The translations under genes were made by a program, and so were the position numbers. Positions 7,494 through 17,355 of a stretch of 64,000 nt of DNA are shown piece by piece. Numbering within the stretch: position 1 is the first letter of the stretch; each line of letters begins with the position of its first letter. Origin of the DNA: Gottfriedia sp002574545 (GTDB lineage Bacteria; Bacillota; Bacilli; Bacillales; Bacillaceae_G); NCBI GenBank assembly GCA_052180195.1, contig CP197469.1. One strand, written 5' to 3'. The notes under the pieces were generated by a model that was not told the origin of the DNA, searched no databases, and was given only the letters and a program-made list of their open reading frames with translations.

Positions 7494-8696
7494 TTATTTA
7501 CTTTCAGCTTTAATAAAATTTGTTGGTTCGTATGTTGGAAGAGTCTGTAAAAATCGATTAATCCTTTTTGTAGCTTCAATTAATTGATTTAATGAAGTTG
7601 CATATGAACATCGAATATACCCTTCTCCACAATCGCCAAAAACATTTCCCGGGACGACCGCTACTCTCTCTTTTAATAATAATTGTTCAGCGAACTCCTC
7701 TGATGTTAAGCCAGTATTCTGTATTGAAGGGAATACATAAAAAGCTCCACCAGGAAGATGACATGATAATCCAATTTCATGAAGAGATTGCACTAAAAAA
7801 TTTCGACGCTGCATATAACTGCGTCTCATTTCTTCTACATCATGATCCCCATTTCGAAGTGCTTCAACTGCAGCATGCTGTGACATAGTCGGTGCACACA
7901 TAATTGCATATTGGTGAACTTTGAGCATATGAGAAATAATGTCCGAAGGTGCTGCAACGATACCAAGTCTCCAACCTGTCATTGCAAATGTCTTAGAAAA
8001 TCCAGAAATTAAAATTGTATGGTCTCTCATTCCATCGATATTTGCAAAGCTTGTATATTCGCCATCATAAACAAGTTCAGCATAAATTTCATCAGAAATG
8101 ACAATTAAATTATGTTTTTTAACAAATACGGCTAAATCCTCTAATAATTCTTTCTCCAGTAAAGTACCAGTCGGATTATTAGGATTACAAAGTAAGATTG
8201 CCTTAGTTTTTTGTGTAAGTTTCTTTTTCAACGCTTGAAGATTTATTTTAAACTCTTCTTCTCCTGCTGTTGCTAAATGAACTGGAACACCGCCTGCAAG
8301 TGATACTAAAGGTGCATATGACACAAAGCATGGATCGATTACAATTACTTCGTCTCCAGGATTTAAAATTGTTCTTAACGCTATATCAATCCCTTGACTT
8401 GCCCCTACCGTTATAATTAATTCATCTTCTGGACTATAATGCACATCAAACTTCTTAGCAAAATAACGACTTACTTCCTGACGTAATTCTAACAGTCCAG
8501 CATTTGAAGTGTATGCCGTATGTCCTGTCTCTAACGAATAAATACTTGCTTCTCTCACATTCCAAGGCGTAACAAAATCAGGTTCACCTACCCCAAGTGA
8601 AATGACATTATCCATACTAGCCGCTAAATCAAAAAACTTTCGAATCCCTGATGGTTGTAGTGTAGTTACTGTATTTGATAAATTAAATTTACTCAT
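7494..8696 (-). CDS. alaT: Alanine transaminase AlaT (YugH), fold-type I aminotransferase
   Basis: A 400-residue PLP enzyme of the aspartate aminotransferase superfamily. The PLP lysine is K235 in SGFSKTFAMTGWR; NPNNPTG (171-177), SDEIY (201-205) and a conserved arginine near the C-terminus (YIRCSY) are also seen. The start overlaps the stop of the upstream regulator gene (ATGA), so the two are translationally coupled. This pairing with an Lrp-type regulator is the alaR-alaT (yugG-yugH) arrangement of B. subtilis, where AlaT makes alanine from pyruvate. The substrate is inferred from that pairing; sequence alone would also allow an aspartate or aromatic aminotransferase. Confidence 0.85.
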   Translation of the reverse strand: MSKFNLSNTVTTLQPSGIRKFFDLAASMDNVISLGVGEPDFVTPWNVREASIYSLETGHTAYTSNAGLLELRQEVSRYFAKKFDVHYSPEDELIITVGASQGIDIALRTILNPGDEVIVIDPCFVSYAPLVSLAGGVPVHLATAGEEEFKINLQALKKKLTQKTKAILLCNPNNPTGTLLEKELLEDLAVFVKKHNLIVISDEIYAELVYDGEYTSFANIDGMRDHTILISGFSKTFAMTGWRLGIVAAPSDIISHMLKVHQYAIMCAPTMSQHAAVEALRNGDHDVEEMRRSYMQRRNFLVQSLHEIGLSCHLPGGAFYVFPSIQNTGLTSEEFAEQLLLKERVAVVPGNVFGDCGEGYIRCSYATSLNQLIEATKRINRFLQTLPTYEPTNFIKAESK

Positions 8697-9187
8697 GGCG
8701 TGATCACCATACGCTTATCACTTTGTTTTTGTCCATATACGATACTATCATGTTTATAACGTTTTAAGATAAAATGGGTAGTCGTTGATAATATAGATTC
8801 TAAAGTTGATAGTTTTTGGGATACAAATGAAGCAATTGAAGTCATTGTTTTTCCTTCAACTACAACTGATAGGTCATATGTTCCTGACATTAAATAAACT
8901 GATTTAACTTCCGGGTATAAATAGATTTTTTCAGCAATCTCATCAAACCCTACACCTCGTTTTGGAGCTACTTTTACATCAATCATAGCAGTTATACTCT
9001 CTTGAACTGGCACTTTCCCCCAATCAATTAAGGTAATGTATTGAAGAATAACACGATCGTTTTCAAATTTTGTTAATAGATTGGCTACCTCTTCTTCAGT
9101 AACTCCAATCATTTTTGCTAGTACGTCATTACTTAAGCGTCCATTTTGTTCAATACACTGAAGTAACTGTATTTCTTTTTCTGTCAT
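8693..9187 (-). CDS. alaR: Lrp/AsnC family regulator AlaR (YugG)
   Basis: A 164-residue transcription factor with an N-terminal winged helix-turn-helix (about residues 2-60, RLSNDVLAKMIGVTEEEV as the recognition region) and a C-terminal RAM ligand-binding domain (about 68-145). It is the YugG/AlaR counterpart, known in B. subtilis to activate alaT in response to alanine. The start at 9187 gives nine bases from AAGGAG; the ATG two codons upstream (9193) would leave only three. It overlaps alaT by four bases and lies 80 bases after the aspartokinase gene with no terminator between, so read-through from that gene is likely. Confidence 0.85.
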   Translation of the reverse strand: MTEKEIQLLQCIEQNGRLSNDVLAKMIGVTEEEVANLLTKFENDRVILQYITLIDWGKVPVQESITAMIDVKVAPKRGVGFDEIAEKIYLYPEVKSVYLMSGTYDLSVVVEGKTMTSIASFVSQKLSTLESILSTTTHFILKRYKHDSIVYGQKQSDKRMVITP

Positions 9188-9267
9188 ATTCATATACTCC
9201 TTATGTATTCCATCTTCTGGAATTACGTTAAATAATTATTCTTTTCATCTATATTTTAATAAATTAG

Positions 9268-10629
9268 TTAGATGACACTTTTCGAGAAGAATTCTTCATA
9301 AATAACTTGGACTGCTTTTTTCTCATCAAATGATTTTACGCCAAACATCATACTTACTTCTGAAGAACCTTGGTTTATCATTTCGATATTAATTCCTGCA
9401 TTTGCTAACGCTTTACTCGCTCTTGCTGTAGTACCAACATTATGTCGCATCCCCTCACCTACTAACATGATTAAGGCAAGGTCTCTTTCAACGACCACAT
9501 GGTCTGCATTTAATTCATCTTGGATCCGTTTAATAATTTGACATTCCAATTCAACTGGTAATTGGTTTTGGCGAATAATAATTGAAATATCATCGATTCC
9601 ACTTGGCTGATGCTCATATGAAATTCGATAATCCTCAAGTATTTGCAATAATTTACGCCCAAAACCTATTTCTCTGTTCATTAAATACTTGCTTATATAA
9701 ATACTACAAAATCCATTATCACTCGCGACACCAATTAAAGGACCGTTTGATAACGTACGTTCCTTTACAATTCGTGTCCCAGGAGCAGTTGGATTATTCG
9801 TATTTTTAATGTTTACTGGAATTCCAGCTTGAAAAGCAGGTATCAATGCTTCATCGTGAAATACGTTAAAACCTGCATAAGATAACTCCCTCATTTCTCG
9901 ATAGGTTAATTCTTTTATTTCCTTTGGATTATGAATAATCGCAGGATTTACAGAAAAAACTGCATCGACATCAGTAAAGTTTTCATATAAAGTAGCTTTA
10001 ACCCCATTAGCAACAACAGAACCAGTTATATCTGAACCACTGCGAGAAAATGTAACGATATGTCCATCCTCTGAATATCCAAAAAAACCTGGGAAAATAA
10101 GAATGCCCGATTTTTTTCTCAATTCAAATAAATTCTCATAGCTTTTCGCTAAAACTTGAGCATGCCCTGGTTCATTTGTAACAAATAAACCTGCTTCTTT
10201 TGGATTAATATAACTTGCCTCAAGTTCTTTTAACTGAAAATATGACGCTACTAATCTAGCACAATTATCTTCCCCACATGCCATAACTGCATCCATATAT
10301 CTTGCAGGATGATCCTTTTTATTACTGATCGCAAGTTCGATACGGAGTGAAATTTCATTCATAATATCCGCTGGTAAACCTAATCCAATTGCAATTTCAG
10401 AATACCTTTGGATTATTTGATTGAATTCCTTTGAATAATCCTTACCCATTAGAGCAAGTTGTGCGCAACTAATTAGTAAATCGGTAACTTTAAGATCATC
10501 TGGAAATCTTTTGCCTGGTGCAGATACAACGATAATTTTACGTTCAACATCTGATGTAACAATCTGAAATACTTTTTCAATTTGTTCAGAAGTGGCTAAT
10601 GAAGACCCACCAAATTTTACGATTTTCAT
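9268..10629 (-). CDS. yclM: Aspartate kinase, YclM type
   Basis: Aspartokinase phosphorylates L-aspartate, the entry to lysine, threonine, methionine and diaminopimelate synthesis. The 453-residue chain has the N-terminal kinase motif KFGGSSLA, FSRSGSDITGS near residue 200, and two C-terminal ACT domains (about 310-375 and 385-445, with VGEGMRHNVGTTARA). Length and sequence match the third B. subtilis enzyme (YclM/ThrD) rather than LysC with its internal start or DapG. AGGGGT precedes the ATG. I see no lysine riboswitch in the upstream region. Downstream, alaR follows on the same strand. Confidence 0.9.
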   Translation of the reverse strand: MKIVKFGGSSLATSEQIEKVFQIVTSDVERKIIVVSAPGKRFPDDLKVTDLLISCAQLALMGKDYSKEFNQIIQRYSEIAIGLGLPADIMNEISLRIELAISNKKDHPARYMDAVMACGEDNCARLVASYFQLKELEASYINPKEAGLFVTNEPGHAQVLAKSYENLFELRKKSGILIFPGFFGYSEDGHIVTFSRSGSDITGSVVANGVKATLYENFTDVDAVFSVNPAIIHNPKEIKELTYREMRELSYAGFNVFHDEALIPAFQAGIPVNIKNTNNPTAPGTRIVKERTLSNGPLIGVASDNGFCSIYISKYLMNREIGFGRKLLQILEDYRISYEHQPSGIDDISIIIRQNQLPVELECQIIKRIQDELNADHVVVERDLALIMLVGEGMRHNVGTTARASKALANAGINIEMINQGSSEVSMMFGVKSFDEKKAVQVIYEEFFSKSVI

Positions 10630-11327
10630 TTTGATTACCCCTAATATAGTTAATTTTCAGTTAAAAATAATGTTACAATTATCCTCCTTATATGAGAAAA
10701 AATCAACACCATTTAATAAGTTTTTTGGGAAAATTTAGTATGTTACAAAAAGAATTTGACGTAGCTGTGGGTATTTATTCATTCCGGTGAAAGAATGACA
10801 ATAACAAATGATAGATTCTTTTAAGAAGTATGTAGGTTATGTAATTAAAAAATTAAATGTAGATTATGGAATAAAGAACTATTGATAGTGATTGAAATCT
10901 TTATGATCTTTAACCCCTCCTGTTACATTTTTGTCTTGAATTACTATTCCACTATTTATGTATTGTATAAAAATCCAATTAATAATAATTTTAAAACTAT
11001 TTATTAAATAAACAATAAACGAAAAATAAATAGTGATAATCATAAAAAAGCCTCTTATTTTAGCAAATATAGTGAGCTTTCTTATTTTTATACTTGAAGC
11101 AACTATCGTCCAAATTTAAACGATTCGTTCTTGCCTGAGCGATTGAAAATGTCCCCACGATTACCTTATTTCTACAGAATGAACATACAATTGAAGCTTT
11201 AACCAAGATGGTTTTTAATACCCGAGGTCCAAGCATTTGATGGTCGAATTAAACGAATTAAATAGTTTATAGAAGATATAAAAGCACGTGTATCAAACGG
11301 TTAAGAATCTACATAATCAGAAATTCG
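10630..11327. other. Gene-free stretch between yclM and gcvPB
   Basis: About 700 bases with no open frame that looks like a gene. The part nearest yclM carries an AAGGAGG far from any start and should hold the yclM promoter. The part at about 11,100-11,320 is less AT-rich than the rest and broken by stops in all frames; it could be a decayed gene, but I cannot recognise a product. No repeats or RNA genes were recognised. Confidence 0.5.
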
Positions 11328-11329
11328 GC

Positions 11330-11363
11330 AAAAAAAAGTTCCCTCCTAATGAGGGAACTTTTT
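11330..11363. terminator. Terminator of the gcv operon
   Basis: GTTCCCTC CTAAT GAGGGAAC, flanked by A-runs on the left and T-runs on the right, directly after the gcvPB stop; works for the minus-strand operon. Confidence 0.9.
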
Positions 11364-11366
11364 GAA

Positions 11367-12824
11367 TTATGCTTTAATATAACGTAATACAGGTTTACGA
11401 GCTGCTAAAGTTTCGTCAAGTCGACTTACAACAGTTGTATGTGGAGCCTCTTGTACGATTTCTGGATTTTCTTCTGCTTCTTTAGCAATTGTAATCATTG
11501 TATCAACAAATGAATCCAATGTTTCTTTTGATTCAGTTTCAGTTGGTTCAATCATGATACATTCTTCCACGTTTAATGGGAAGTAAATTGTTGGTGGGTG
11601 GTAACCAAAGTCTAATAGGCGTTTAGCGATATCTAAAGTACGAACACCTAATTTCTTTTGACGTTTTCCACTTAATACGAACTCATGTTTACAATGACGA
11701 TCGAATGGTAGGTCAAAATATGGTTCTAAACGACGCATCATATAGTTAGCATTTAAAACTGCATCTTCTGTTACTTGTTTTAATCCTTCTGGACCCATTG
11801 AGCGAATATAAGTATATGCACGAACATTAATTCCAAAGTTTCCAAAGAAAGGTTTTACACGACCGATTGACTCTGGACGATCGAAATTTAAAACATATTC
11901 TTCTCCTACTTTTTCAACGATTGGTGCTGGTAAATATGGAATTAAATCTGCTTTAACTCCAACAGGACCAGAACCAGGGCCACCACCACCGTGTGGACCA
12001 GTGAATGTTTTATGAAGATTTAAATGCACTACATCAAATCCCATATCTCCAGGGCGTGCTTTACTTAATACAGCATTTAAGTTAGCTCCGTCATAATAAA
12101 CTTTTCCGCCTGCAGCATGGATGATTTCAGCAATTTCATAAATATCCTCTTCAAATAGACCTAATGTATTTGGATTCGTAAGCATTAATGCTGCAACGTT
12201 TTCATCAACAACACGACGTAAATCATCTAAGTCAACTAAGCCTTTTTCATTTGATTTAACTGTAATAGTTTCAAAACCTGCAACAGTTGCAGATGCTGGG
12301 TTTGTACCATGAGCAGAGTCAGGTACAATTACTTTAGTACGGTTGAAGTCACCGCGGCTTTCGTGATAAGCACGGATAATCATTAATCCAGTCCACTCAC
12401 CATGCGCGCCTGCAGCTGGTTGTAATGTTACTTCATCCATTCCAGTAATTTCTTTCAATTCTTGTTGAAGCTCATGCATTAATTCTAATGCACCTTGTAC
12501 AGAATACTCATCTTGTAGTGGATGAACATGTGCAAAACCAGCCATACGTGCAACAGCTTCATTAATTTTTGGATTGTATTTCATTGTACAAGATCCAAGT
12601 GGGTAGAACCCTGAATCTAAACCATGATTACGTTTAGATAATGCAGTATAATGACGCATTAAATCTAACTCAGAAACCTCTGGTAAATCCGCTTTTTCTT
12701 TACGAATATAAGTACTTGGAATAACTTCATTAATATCGATTTCTTCTACATCCATTGTAGGAAGACTATATGCAATACGACCTTCTTTACTAATCTCAAA
12801 AACTAACGGTTGATCCTTCAGCAT
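11367..12824 (-). CDS. gcvPB: Glycine dehydrogenase (decarboxylating) subunit 2, P-protein
   Basis: One half of the split P-protein of the glycine cleavage system, which decarboxylates glycine with PLP and passes the aminomethyl group to lipoyl-GcvH. This 485-residue subunit carries the PLP lysine K272 in LNLHKTFTGPHGGGGPG; the glycine-rich run after it is conserved. AAAGGGG precedes the ATG. Its start lies inside the end of gcvPA (29-base overlap), so expression of both halves is coupled. It is the last gene of the operon gcvT-gcvPA-gcvPB. GcvH and the L-protein are not in this window. Confidence 0.95.
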   Translation of the reverse strand: MLKDQPLVFEISKEGRIAYSLPTMDVEEIDINEVIPSTYIRKEKADLPEVSELDLMRHYTALSKRNHGLDSGFYPLGSCTMKYNPKINEAVARMAGFAHVHPLQDEYSVQGALELMHELQQELKEITGMDEVTLQPAAGAHGEWTGLMIIRAYHESRGDFNRTKVIVPDSAHGTNPASATVAGFETITVKSNEKGLVDLDDLRRVVDENVAALMLTNPNTLGLFEEDIYEIAEIIHAAGGKVYYDGANLNAVLSKARPGDMGFDVVHLNLHKTFTGPHGGGGPGSGPVGVKADLIPYLPAPIVEKVGEEYVLNFDRPESIGRVKPFFGNFGINVRAYTYIRSMGPEGLKQVTEDAVLNANYMMRRLEPYFDLPFDRHCKHEFVLSGKRQKKLGVRTLDIAKRLLDFGYHPPTIYFPLNVEECIMIEPTETESKETLDSFVDTMITIAKEAEENPEIVQEAPHTTVVSRLDETLAARKPVLRYIKA

Positions 12825-14181
12825 GTTGAATCCCCTTTCCGTTTACTAATAATGCTAATTCTTCTACAAATGTATCAATATGTTGTTTAGAACGTAATTC
12901 AGTTATTGCGATTAACATATGATTTTCCATAGTAGGTTCAACTTTTGCTAAGTCATAACCACCGATAATTTTCTTAGTAAATAATTGCTTATTTATTTCA
13001 GAAACATTTTGTTTCACATCAATTACAAGTTCGTTGAATGCAGCACCTTGGAATACAACTGAGATACCGTTTTCAATTAATTTTTTCTTCATATATTGAG
13101 TACGAGAAATATTTTGCATTGCCATTTCTACAGCACCATTTTTACCAAGAGCTGTCATTGCAACAGACGCTGCTAATGCATTTAATGCTTGGTTAGAACA
13201 AATATTTGAAGTTGCTTTATCACGACGAATATGTTGTTCACGTGCTTGAAGAGTTAATACAAATCCGCGACGTCCTTCTCCATCAACTGTTTGTCCAACT
13301 AAACGTCCTGGCATTTTACGCATTAATTTAGATGTTGTAGCAAAGTATCCACAGTGAGGACCGCCAAATTGAGTTGGAATACCAAATGTTTGAGCATCGC
13401 CTGCAACTATATCCGCTCCAAATTCACCTGGAGGAGTTAATGCTGCTAATGCTAATGGATTACTTGAAACAACGAATAAACTTTTACCAGTATGTGCAAT
13501 TGGTTCGATTTCAGCTAATTCTTCTACTTGTCCATAGAAGTTAGGATATTGAACAACAACACATGCTACATTTTCATTCATTTCATTTTTTAATTCTTCG
13601 ATATCAGTTCTTCCATCTTTAATGCCAATTTCAACAACCTCTAAATGCTGCCCTTTTGCATAAGATAGGATAACTTCACGTGATTGTGGATGAACGCCTT
13701 TTGAAACTAAAATACGTTTTTTACCATTATGACCTGCTGCTAAAGTAGTTGCTTCTGCTAAAGAAGTACCACCGTCATACATAGATGAGTTTGCAACATC
13801 CATACCTGTTAATTCACAAATCATTGTTTGGAATTCAAATATTGCTTGAAGCTCACCTTGAGAAATCTCAGGTTGATAAGGAGTATAAGCTGTATAGAAC
13901 TCTGAACGTGAAATGACATGATCTACAACAGTTGGTAAGTAATGATCATACACACCCGCTCCTAAGAAAGATACATACTCTTTTAAATTGGCATTTTTGT
14001 TAGCTAATTCAGATAATTCTTTTAATAAATCAGATTCAGACTTTGCTTTTTTAATGTTTAATAAGCCATTAAAACGAACTTTTTCAGGAATATCACTAAA
14101 TAATTCATCAACTGATGAAACACCTACTACTTTTAACATCTCTTGACGATCTTGCTCTGTCATTGGTAAATAACGATGCAT
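12796..14181 (-). CDS. gcvPA: Glycine dehydrogenase (decarboxylating) subunit 1, P-protein
   Basis: The other half of the split glycine decarboxylase. The protein starts MHRYLPMTEQDRQEML, the normal N-terminus of GcvPA, and has the conserved YTPYQPEISQGELQ segment near residue 97 and SNICSNQALNAL near residue 325. At 461 residues it is slightly longer than usual because the C-terminus (GKGIQHAEGSTVSF) runs on into the gcvPB start. AAAGGGGA lies before the ATG. It begins 26 bases after gcvT on the minus strand. Confidence 0.95.
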   Translation of the reverse strand: MHRYLPMTEQDRQEMLKVVGVSSVDELFSDIPEKVRFNGLLNIKKAKSESDLLKELSELANKNANLKEYVSFLGAGVYDHYLPTVVDHVISRSEFYTAYTPYQPEISQGELQAIFEFQTMICELTGMDVANSSMYDGGTSLAEATTLAAGHNGKKRILVSKGVHPQSREVILSYAKGQHLEVVEIGIKDGRTDIEELKNEMNENVACVVVQYPNFYGQVEELAEIEPIAHTGKSLFVVSSNPLALAALTPPGEFGADIVAGDAQTFGIPTQFGGPHCGYFATTSKLMRKMPGRLVGQTVDGEGRRGFVLTLQAREQHIRRDKATSNICSNQALNALAASVAMTALGKNGAVEMAMQNISRTQYMKKKLIENGISVVFQGAAFNELVIDVKQNVSEINKQLFTKKIIGGYDLAKVEPTMENHMLIAITELRSKQHIDTFVEELALLVNGKGIQHAEGSTVSF

Positions 14182-14207
14182 TAAGGTAATCCCCTTTCTC
14201 CCCCTAG

Positions 14208-15311
14208 TTACTTCTTCTCTCTTTTGTAAAATGGTTTTGAAACTACTACTGCTTTTAATTTTTTATTTCGAATTTCAACTTCAAGTTCAGTACCTAAAGC
14301 AGAAAATTCAGATTTGATTAATGCAAGCCCAATATTTTTCTTTAATGTTGGAGATTGTGTACCACTTGTTACTTCACCGATTACTTCCCCGTTTACATAT
14401 ACAGGATAGTGAGTTCTTGGAATACCTTTGTCAATCATTTCAATCCCTACAAGTTTGCGAGGTACACCTTGCTCTTTTTGATTTTTCAGAACTTCTTTAC
14501 CGAAGAAATCTTCTTCTTTATTTAATTTCACAGCAAAGCCGATTCCAGCTTCTAATGGAGTAATATCTTTTGATAATTCTTGACCATATAATGCTAGAGC
14601 CGCTTCGAAACGAAGTGTATCACGTGCACCTAACCCACATGGTTTTAAACCGTCTTCTTTACCTGCTTCTAAAAGTAATGTCCAAAGCTTAGATGCATCT
14701 TCAGCAGCTAGGTAAAGCTCGTATCCATCTTCACCAGTGTAACCTGTGCGTGAAACTAAAACATTTAGATCACCAATTAATACATTATCTTTAAAAGTAA
14801 AATACTTAATATCAGAAACGTTCTCATTCGTTAAACGTTGTAAAATTGCAACAGATTTTGGCCCTTGAAGAGCTAATTGTGCAACTTCATTACTTTTATT
14901 AACTACTTTTACATCACCTTCAACATGTGAAATTAACCATTCGAAATCTTTTTCAATATTAGACGCATTTACAACTAATAAATAGTGTTCATCGTTATAT
15001 TTATAAACTAGTAAATCGTCTACAGTTCCAGCGTTTTCATAGCACATTGCTGTATATAATGCGCCTTCTTCATTTAATTTTGAAATATCATTTGTCATCA
15101 TTTTTTGTAAATATTTAAGACTATCTTTACCAGTTACTTCTATTTCTCCCATGTGAGAAACATCAAATAAACCAGCTGCTGTACGAACAGCTTCGTGCTC
15201 TTCTTTAATGCTCGAAAATTGTACAGGTAGCTCCCAGCCACCAAAATCAATTGTTTTACCACCTAACACTTTGTAATCTTCAAACAAAGGTGTGCGTAAT
15301 AAAGTCGTCAT
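14208..15311 (-). CDS. gcvT: Aminomethyltransferase GcvT (T-protein)
   Basis: T-protein releases ammonia from aminomethyl-lipoyl-GcvH and moves the one-carbon unit to tetrahydrofolate. The 367-residue protein shows the family segments FDVSHMGEIEVTG near residue 49, SRTGYTGEDGYELY near 188 and GLGARDTLRFEA near 228, with the folate-binding aspartate of the ARDTLR region kept. AAGGGGGA precedes the ATG. It is first in the gcv operon. In many bacilli this gene is controlled by a tandem glycine riboswitch; I do not see one here (see leader hairpin). Confidence 0.96.
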   Translation of the reverse strand: MTTLLRTPLFEDYKVLGGKTIDFGGWELPVQFSSIKEEHEAVRTAAGLFDVSHMGEIEVTGKDSLKYLQKMMTNDISKLNEEGALYTAMCYENAGTVDDLLVYKYNDEHYLLVVNASNIEKDFEWLISHVEGDVKVVNKSNEVAQLALQGPKSVAILQRLTNENVSDIKYFTFKDNVLIGDLNVLVSRTGYTGEDGYELYLAAEDASKLWTLLLEAGKEDGLKPCGLGARDTLRFEAALALYGQELSKDITPLEAGIGFAVKLNKEEDFFGKEVLKNQKEQGVPRKLVGIEMIDKGIPRTHYPVYVNGEVIGEVTSGTQSPTLKKNIGLALIKSEFSALGTELEVEIRNKKLKAVVVSKPFYKREKK

Positions 15312-15338
15312 GTAGCCATTTCCCCCTTATCTACATGC

Positions 15339-15377
15339 TAGCATGATGGAAAACTAAATTAATAGTTCGTCCAGCTA
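15339..15377 (-). promoter_or_regulatory. Structured leader hairpin upstream of gcvT
   Basis: The arms TAGC/GCTA (15339-15342 with 15374-15377), TGGA/TCCA (15347-15350 with 15370-15373) and AACTA/TAGTT (15352-15356 with 15363-15367) give a nested stem of 13 pairs with a small bulge, about 28 bases upstream of the gcvT start. It overlaps the 12-base palindrome CATGCTAGCATG (15334-15345). A CodY-like sequence TATTTTCGGAAAAAC lies at 15405-15419. Whether any of these acts in control is unknown. Confidence 0.4.
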
Positions 15378-15669
15378 ACCATTAAATAATTTACATATTT
15401 TGTATATTTTCGGAAAAACTAGTAGAAAACAAGAAAATATTATCAATCTATATTAGTTAACTGTTTTTTCTTAACAATAAGAGTTTTTTGTTTAATAAAA
15501 GAATAATAAATTTTTACTTTTTTTCTACACTATTATCCTAACATTAAACGACAAGTTTCAGCAATATCGAAGTGAATTTTTTTAAAATTAAAATAACGAA
15601 CATTATATCAATTAATTCAATATAATGTTCATGATTATCCAATATAAAATTGAAATAGGTGAGGTTTGT

Positions 15670-17355
15670 ATGTCAATCGAGATTAAATTCCATACAGAAT
15701 GGCAGGAAGATTTCTTAGAGAAGCTTGAAAATGATGGACCATGGTCAAATTGGGAGAATTATAAGCTTGCCTATCATACTTCTACAAAATTAGCAATTCC
15801 ATCTTTTACAGGTATGATTGCTCCTACTCATTTACCAAATTTAACTCCATTGCCTCATCAATTAGATGTAGCTACGACTGTAATTGAAAAAATGAATGGA
15901 AAAGCAATTTTAGCTGACGAAGTAGGATTAGGTAAAACAGTTGAGGCGGGTTTAATTTTAAAAGAATACATGATTCGTGGCTTAGTTAATAAGGTGCTTA
16001 TACTGGTCCCAGCATCACTTGTATCACAGTGGACCTTTGAATTAAATACAAAATTCCATATTCCAGCAATCGCACAACAAAAAAAGAATTATGTGTGGGA
16101 TAGCTGTGATGTTGTTGTATCGTCAATCGATACTGCAAAAAGGGACCCTCATCGAGAAAAAATATTAAATATCAATTATGATCTCGTCATTATCGATGAA
16201 GCTCATAAACTTAAAAACAATAAAACAAAAAACTATGAGTTTGTACAACATCTTAAAAAGAAGTATTGTTTACTGCTTACTGCTACACCGGTTCAAAATA
16301 ACATAGAAGAAATTTTCCATTTAGTTTCTTTATTAAAACCTGGCCATCTAGGTAATAAATCTAGTTTTGAAGAATATTTTTCTGCTAAGAACCGTTCATT
16401 AGAGCATGAAGATTTACTAAGAGAACTTATTGGAAAAGTAATGGTTCGAAATCGTAGACAAGATACAGGCATCGAGTGGACAAAGCGAAAAGTAGAAACA
16501 GTATTAATTAATTTTAATGAGGAAGAGCAAAAACTTTATGATCTAATCGACGAATGGCAGAAATCACAATATACCGGGGTAACCTCTGCGTTCTCCTTCT
16601 TAACTTTTAAGCGTGAAGCTTGTAGTAGTCGTGAAGCTGTTTATGTATCAATGAAAAAAATGCTTCAAAGATTTGAAAAAGACAATATTGATATTAATGA
16701 TCCGTATATTGAGAAAATTTTTCATCAAATTAATCAAATTACATCTAATTCAAAAGCAAATAAAGTAGTTGAACTAATTAAAAAAATAAATGATAAAGTT
16801 ATTATTTTTACTGAATATCGCGCAACACAGTTATATTTACAATGGTTTTTAAAACAAAACGGTATTACATCTGTTCCATTTAGGGGTGGCTTTAAACGTG
16901 GTAAGAAGGATTGGATGAAAGAATTATTTAAAAATCGTGTACAAGTGCTAATAGCAACCGAGGCCGGTGGTGAAGGTATTAACCTACAATTTTGTTCAAA
17001 TATGATAAATTATGACCTTCCTTGGAATCCAATGAGACTTGAACAAAGAATAGGACGTATTCATCGACTTGGACAAACAGAGGATGTAAGTATCTATAAC
17101 TTTGCGACTGTTGGCTCAATTGAAGAACACATTTTAAGACTACTTTATGAAAAAATTAATTTATTTGAGCGTGTAATCGGTGAACTAGATGATATTCTAA
17201 CTAGAATTCCTTACAAGGATTTTGAAGCCCATATGAATGAAATATTTATTAATTCTAAAACTGAAGGCGAAATGAAAATTAAAATGGAAAATTTAACGTC
17301 CATCATTCAATTACAGCAACATAAACAAGCAGGTGATAGTTATGCAGCAACATGA
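15670..17355 (+). CDS. yqhH: SNF2-family DEAD/DEAH helicase YqhH
   Basis: A 561-residue SNF2/RapA-like ATPase. Helicase motifs in order: Walker A DEVGLGKTVE near residue 83-92, DEAH box in VIIDEAHKLKN near 176, LLLTATPVQNN near 205, and the C-terminal EAGGEGINLQFC plus EQRIGRIHRLGQ (motif VI) near 435-465. This is the YqhH protein always found next to the gcv operon in bacilli; its cellular role is not established, though RapA relatives recycle RNA polymerase. I chose ATG 15670, which has AGGTGAGG upstream, over an in-frame ATG at 15625. The next gene overlaps its end. Confidence 0.9.
   Translation: MSIEIKFHTEWQEDFLEKLENDGPWSNWENYKLAYHTSTKLAIPSFTGMIAPTHLPNLTPLPHQLDVATTVIEKMNGKAILADEVGLGKTVEAGLILKEYMIRGLVNKVLILVPASLVSQWTFELNTKFHIPAIAQQKKNYVWDSCDVVVSSIDTAKRDPHREKILNINYDLVIIDEAHKLKNNKTKNYEFVQHLKKKYCLLLTATPVQNNIEEIFHLVSLLKPGHLGNKSSFEEYFSAKNRSLEHEDLLRELIGKVMVRNRRQDTGIEWTKRKVETVLINFNEEEQKLYDLIDEWQKSQYTGVTSAFSFLTFKREACSSREAVYVSMKKMLQRFEKDNIDINDPYIEKIFHQINQITSNSKANKVVELIKKINDKVIIFTEYRATQLYLQWFLKQNGITSVPFRGGFKRGKKDWMKELFKNRVQVLIATEAGGEGINLQFCSNMINYDLPWNPMRLEQRIGRIHRLGQTEDVSIYNFATVGSIEEHILRLLYEKINLFERVIGELDDILTRIPYKDFEAHMNEIFINSKTEGEMKIKMENLTSIIQLQQHKQAGDSYAAT

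Noticed and set aside
10660..10690. AAGGAGG followed by TTG-TAA (start-stop) upstream of yclM
   Set aside because: It is a strong ribosome-site-like sequence, but TTG followed at once by a stop in AT-rich DNA is easily chance and there is no supporting structure.
11101..11320. Transposase remnant (ISL3-like C-terminus, GRIKRIK)
   Set aside because: The match is only a few residues by eye, broken by stops, with no inverted repeats; not enough to call.
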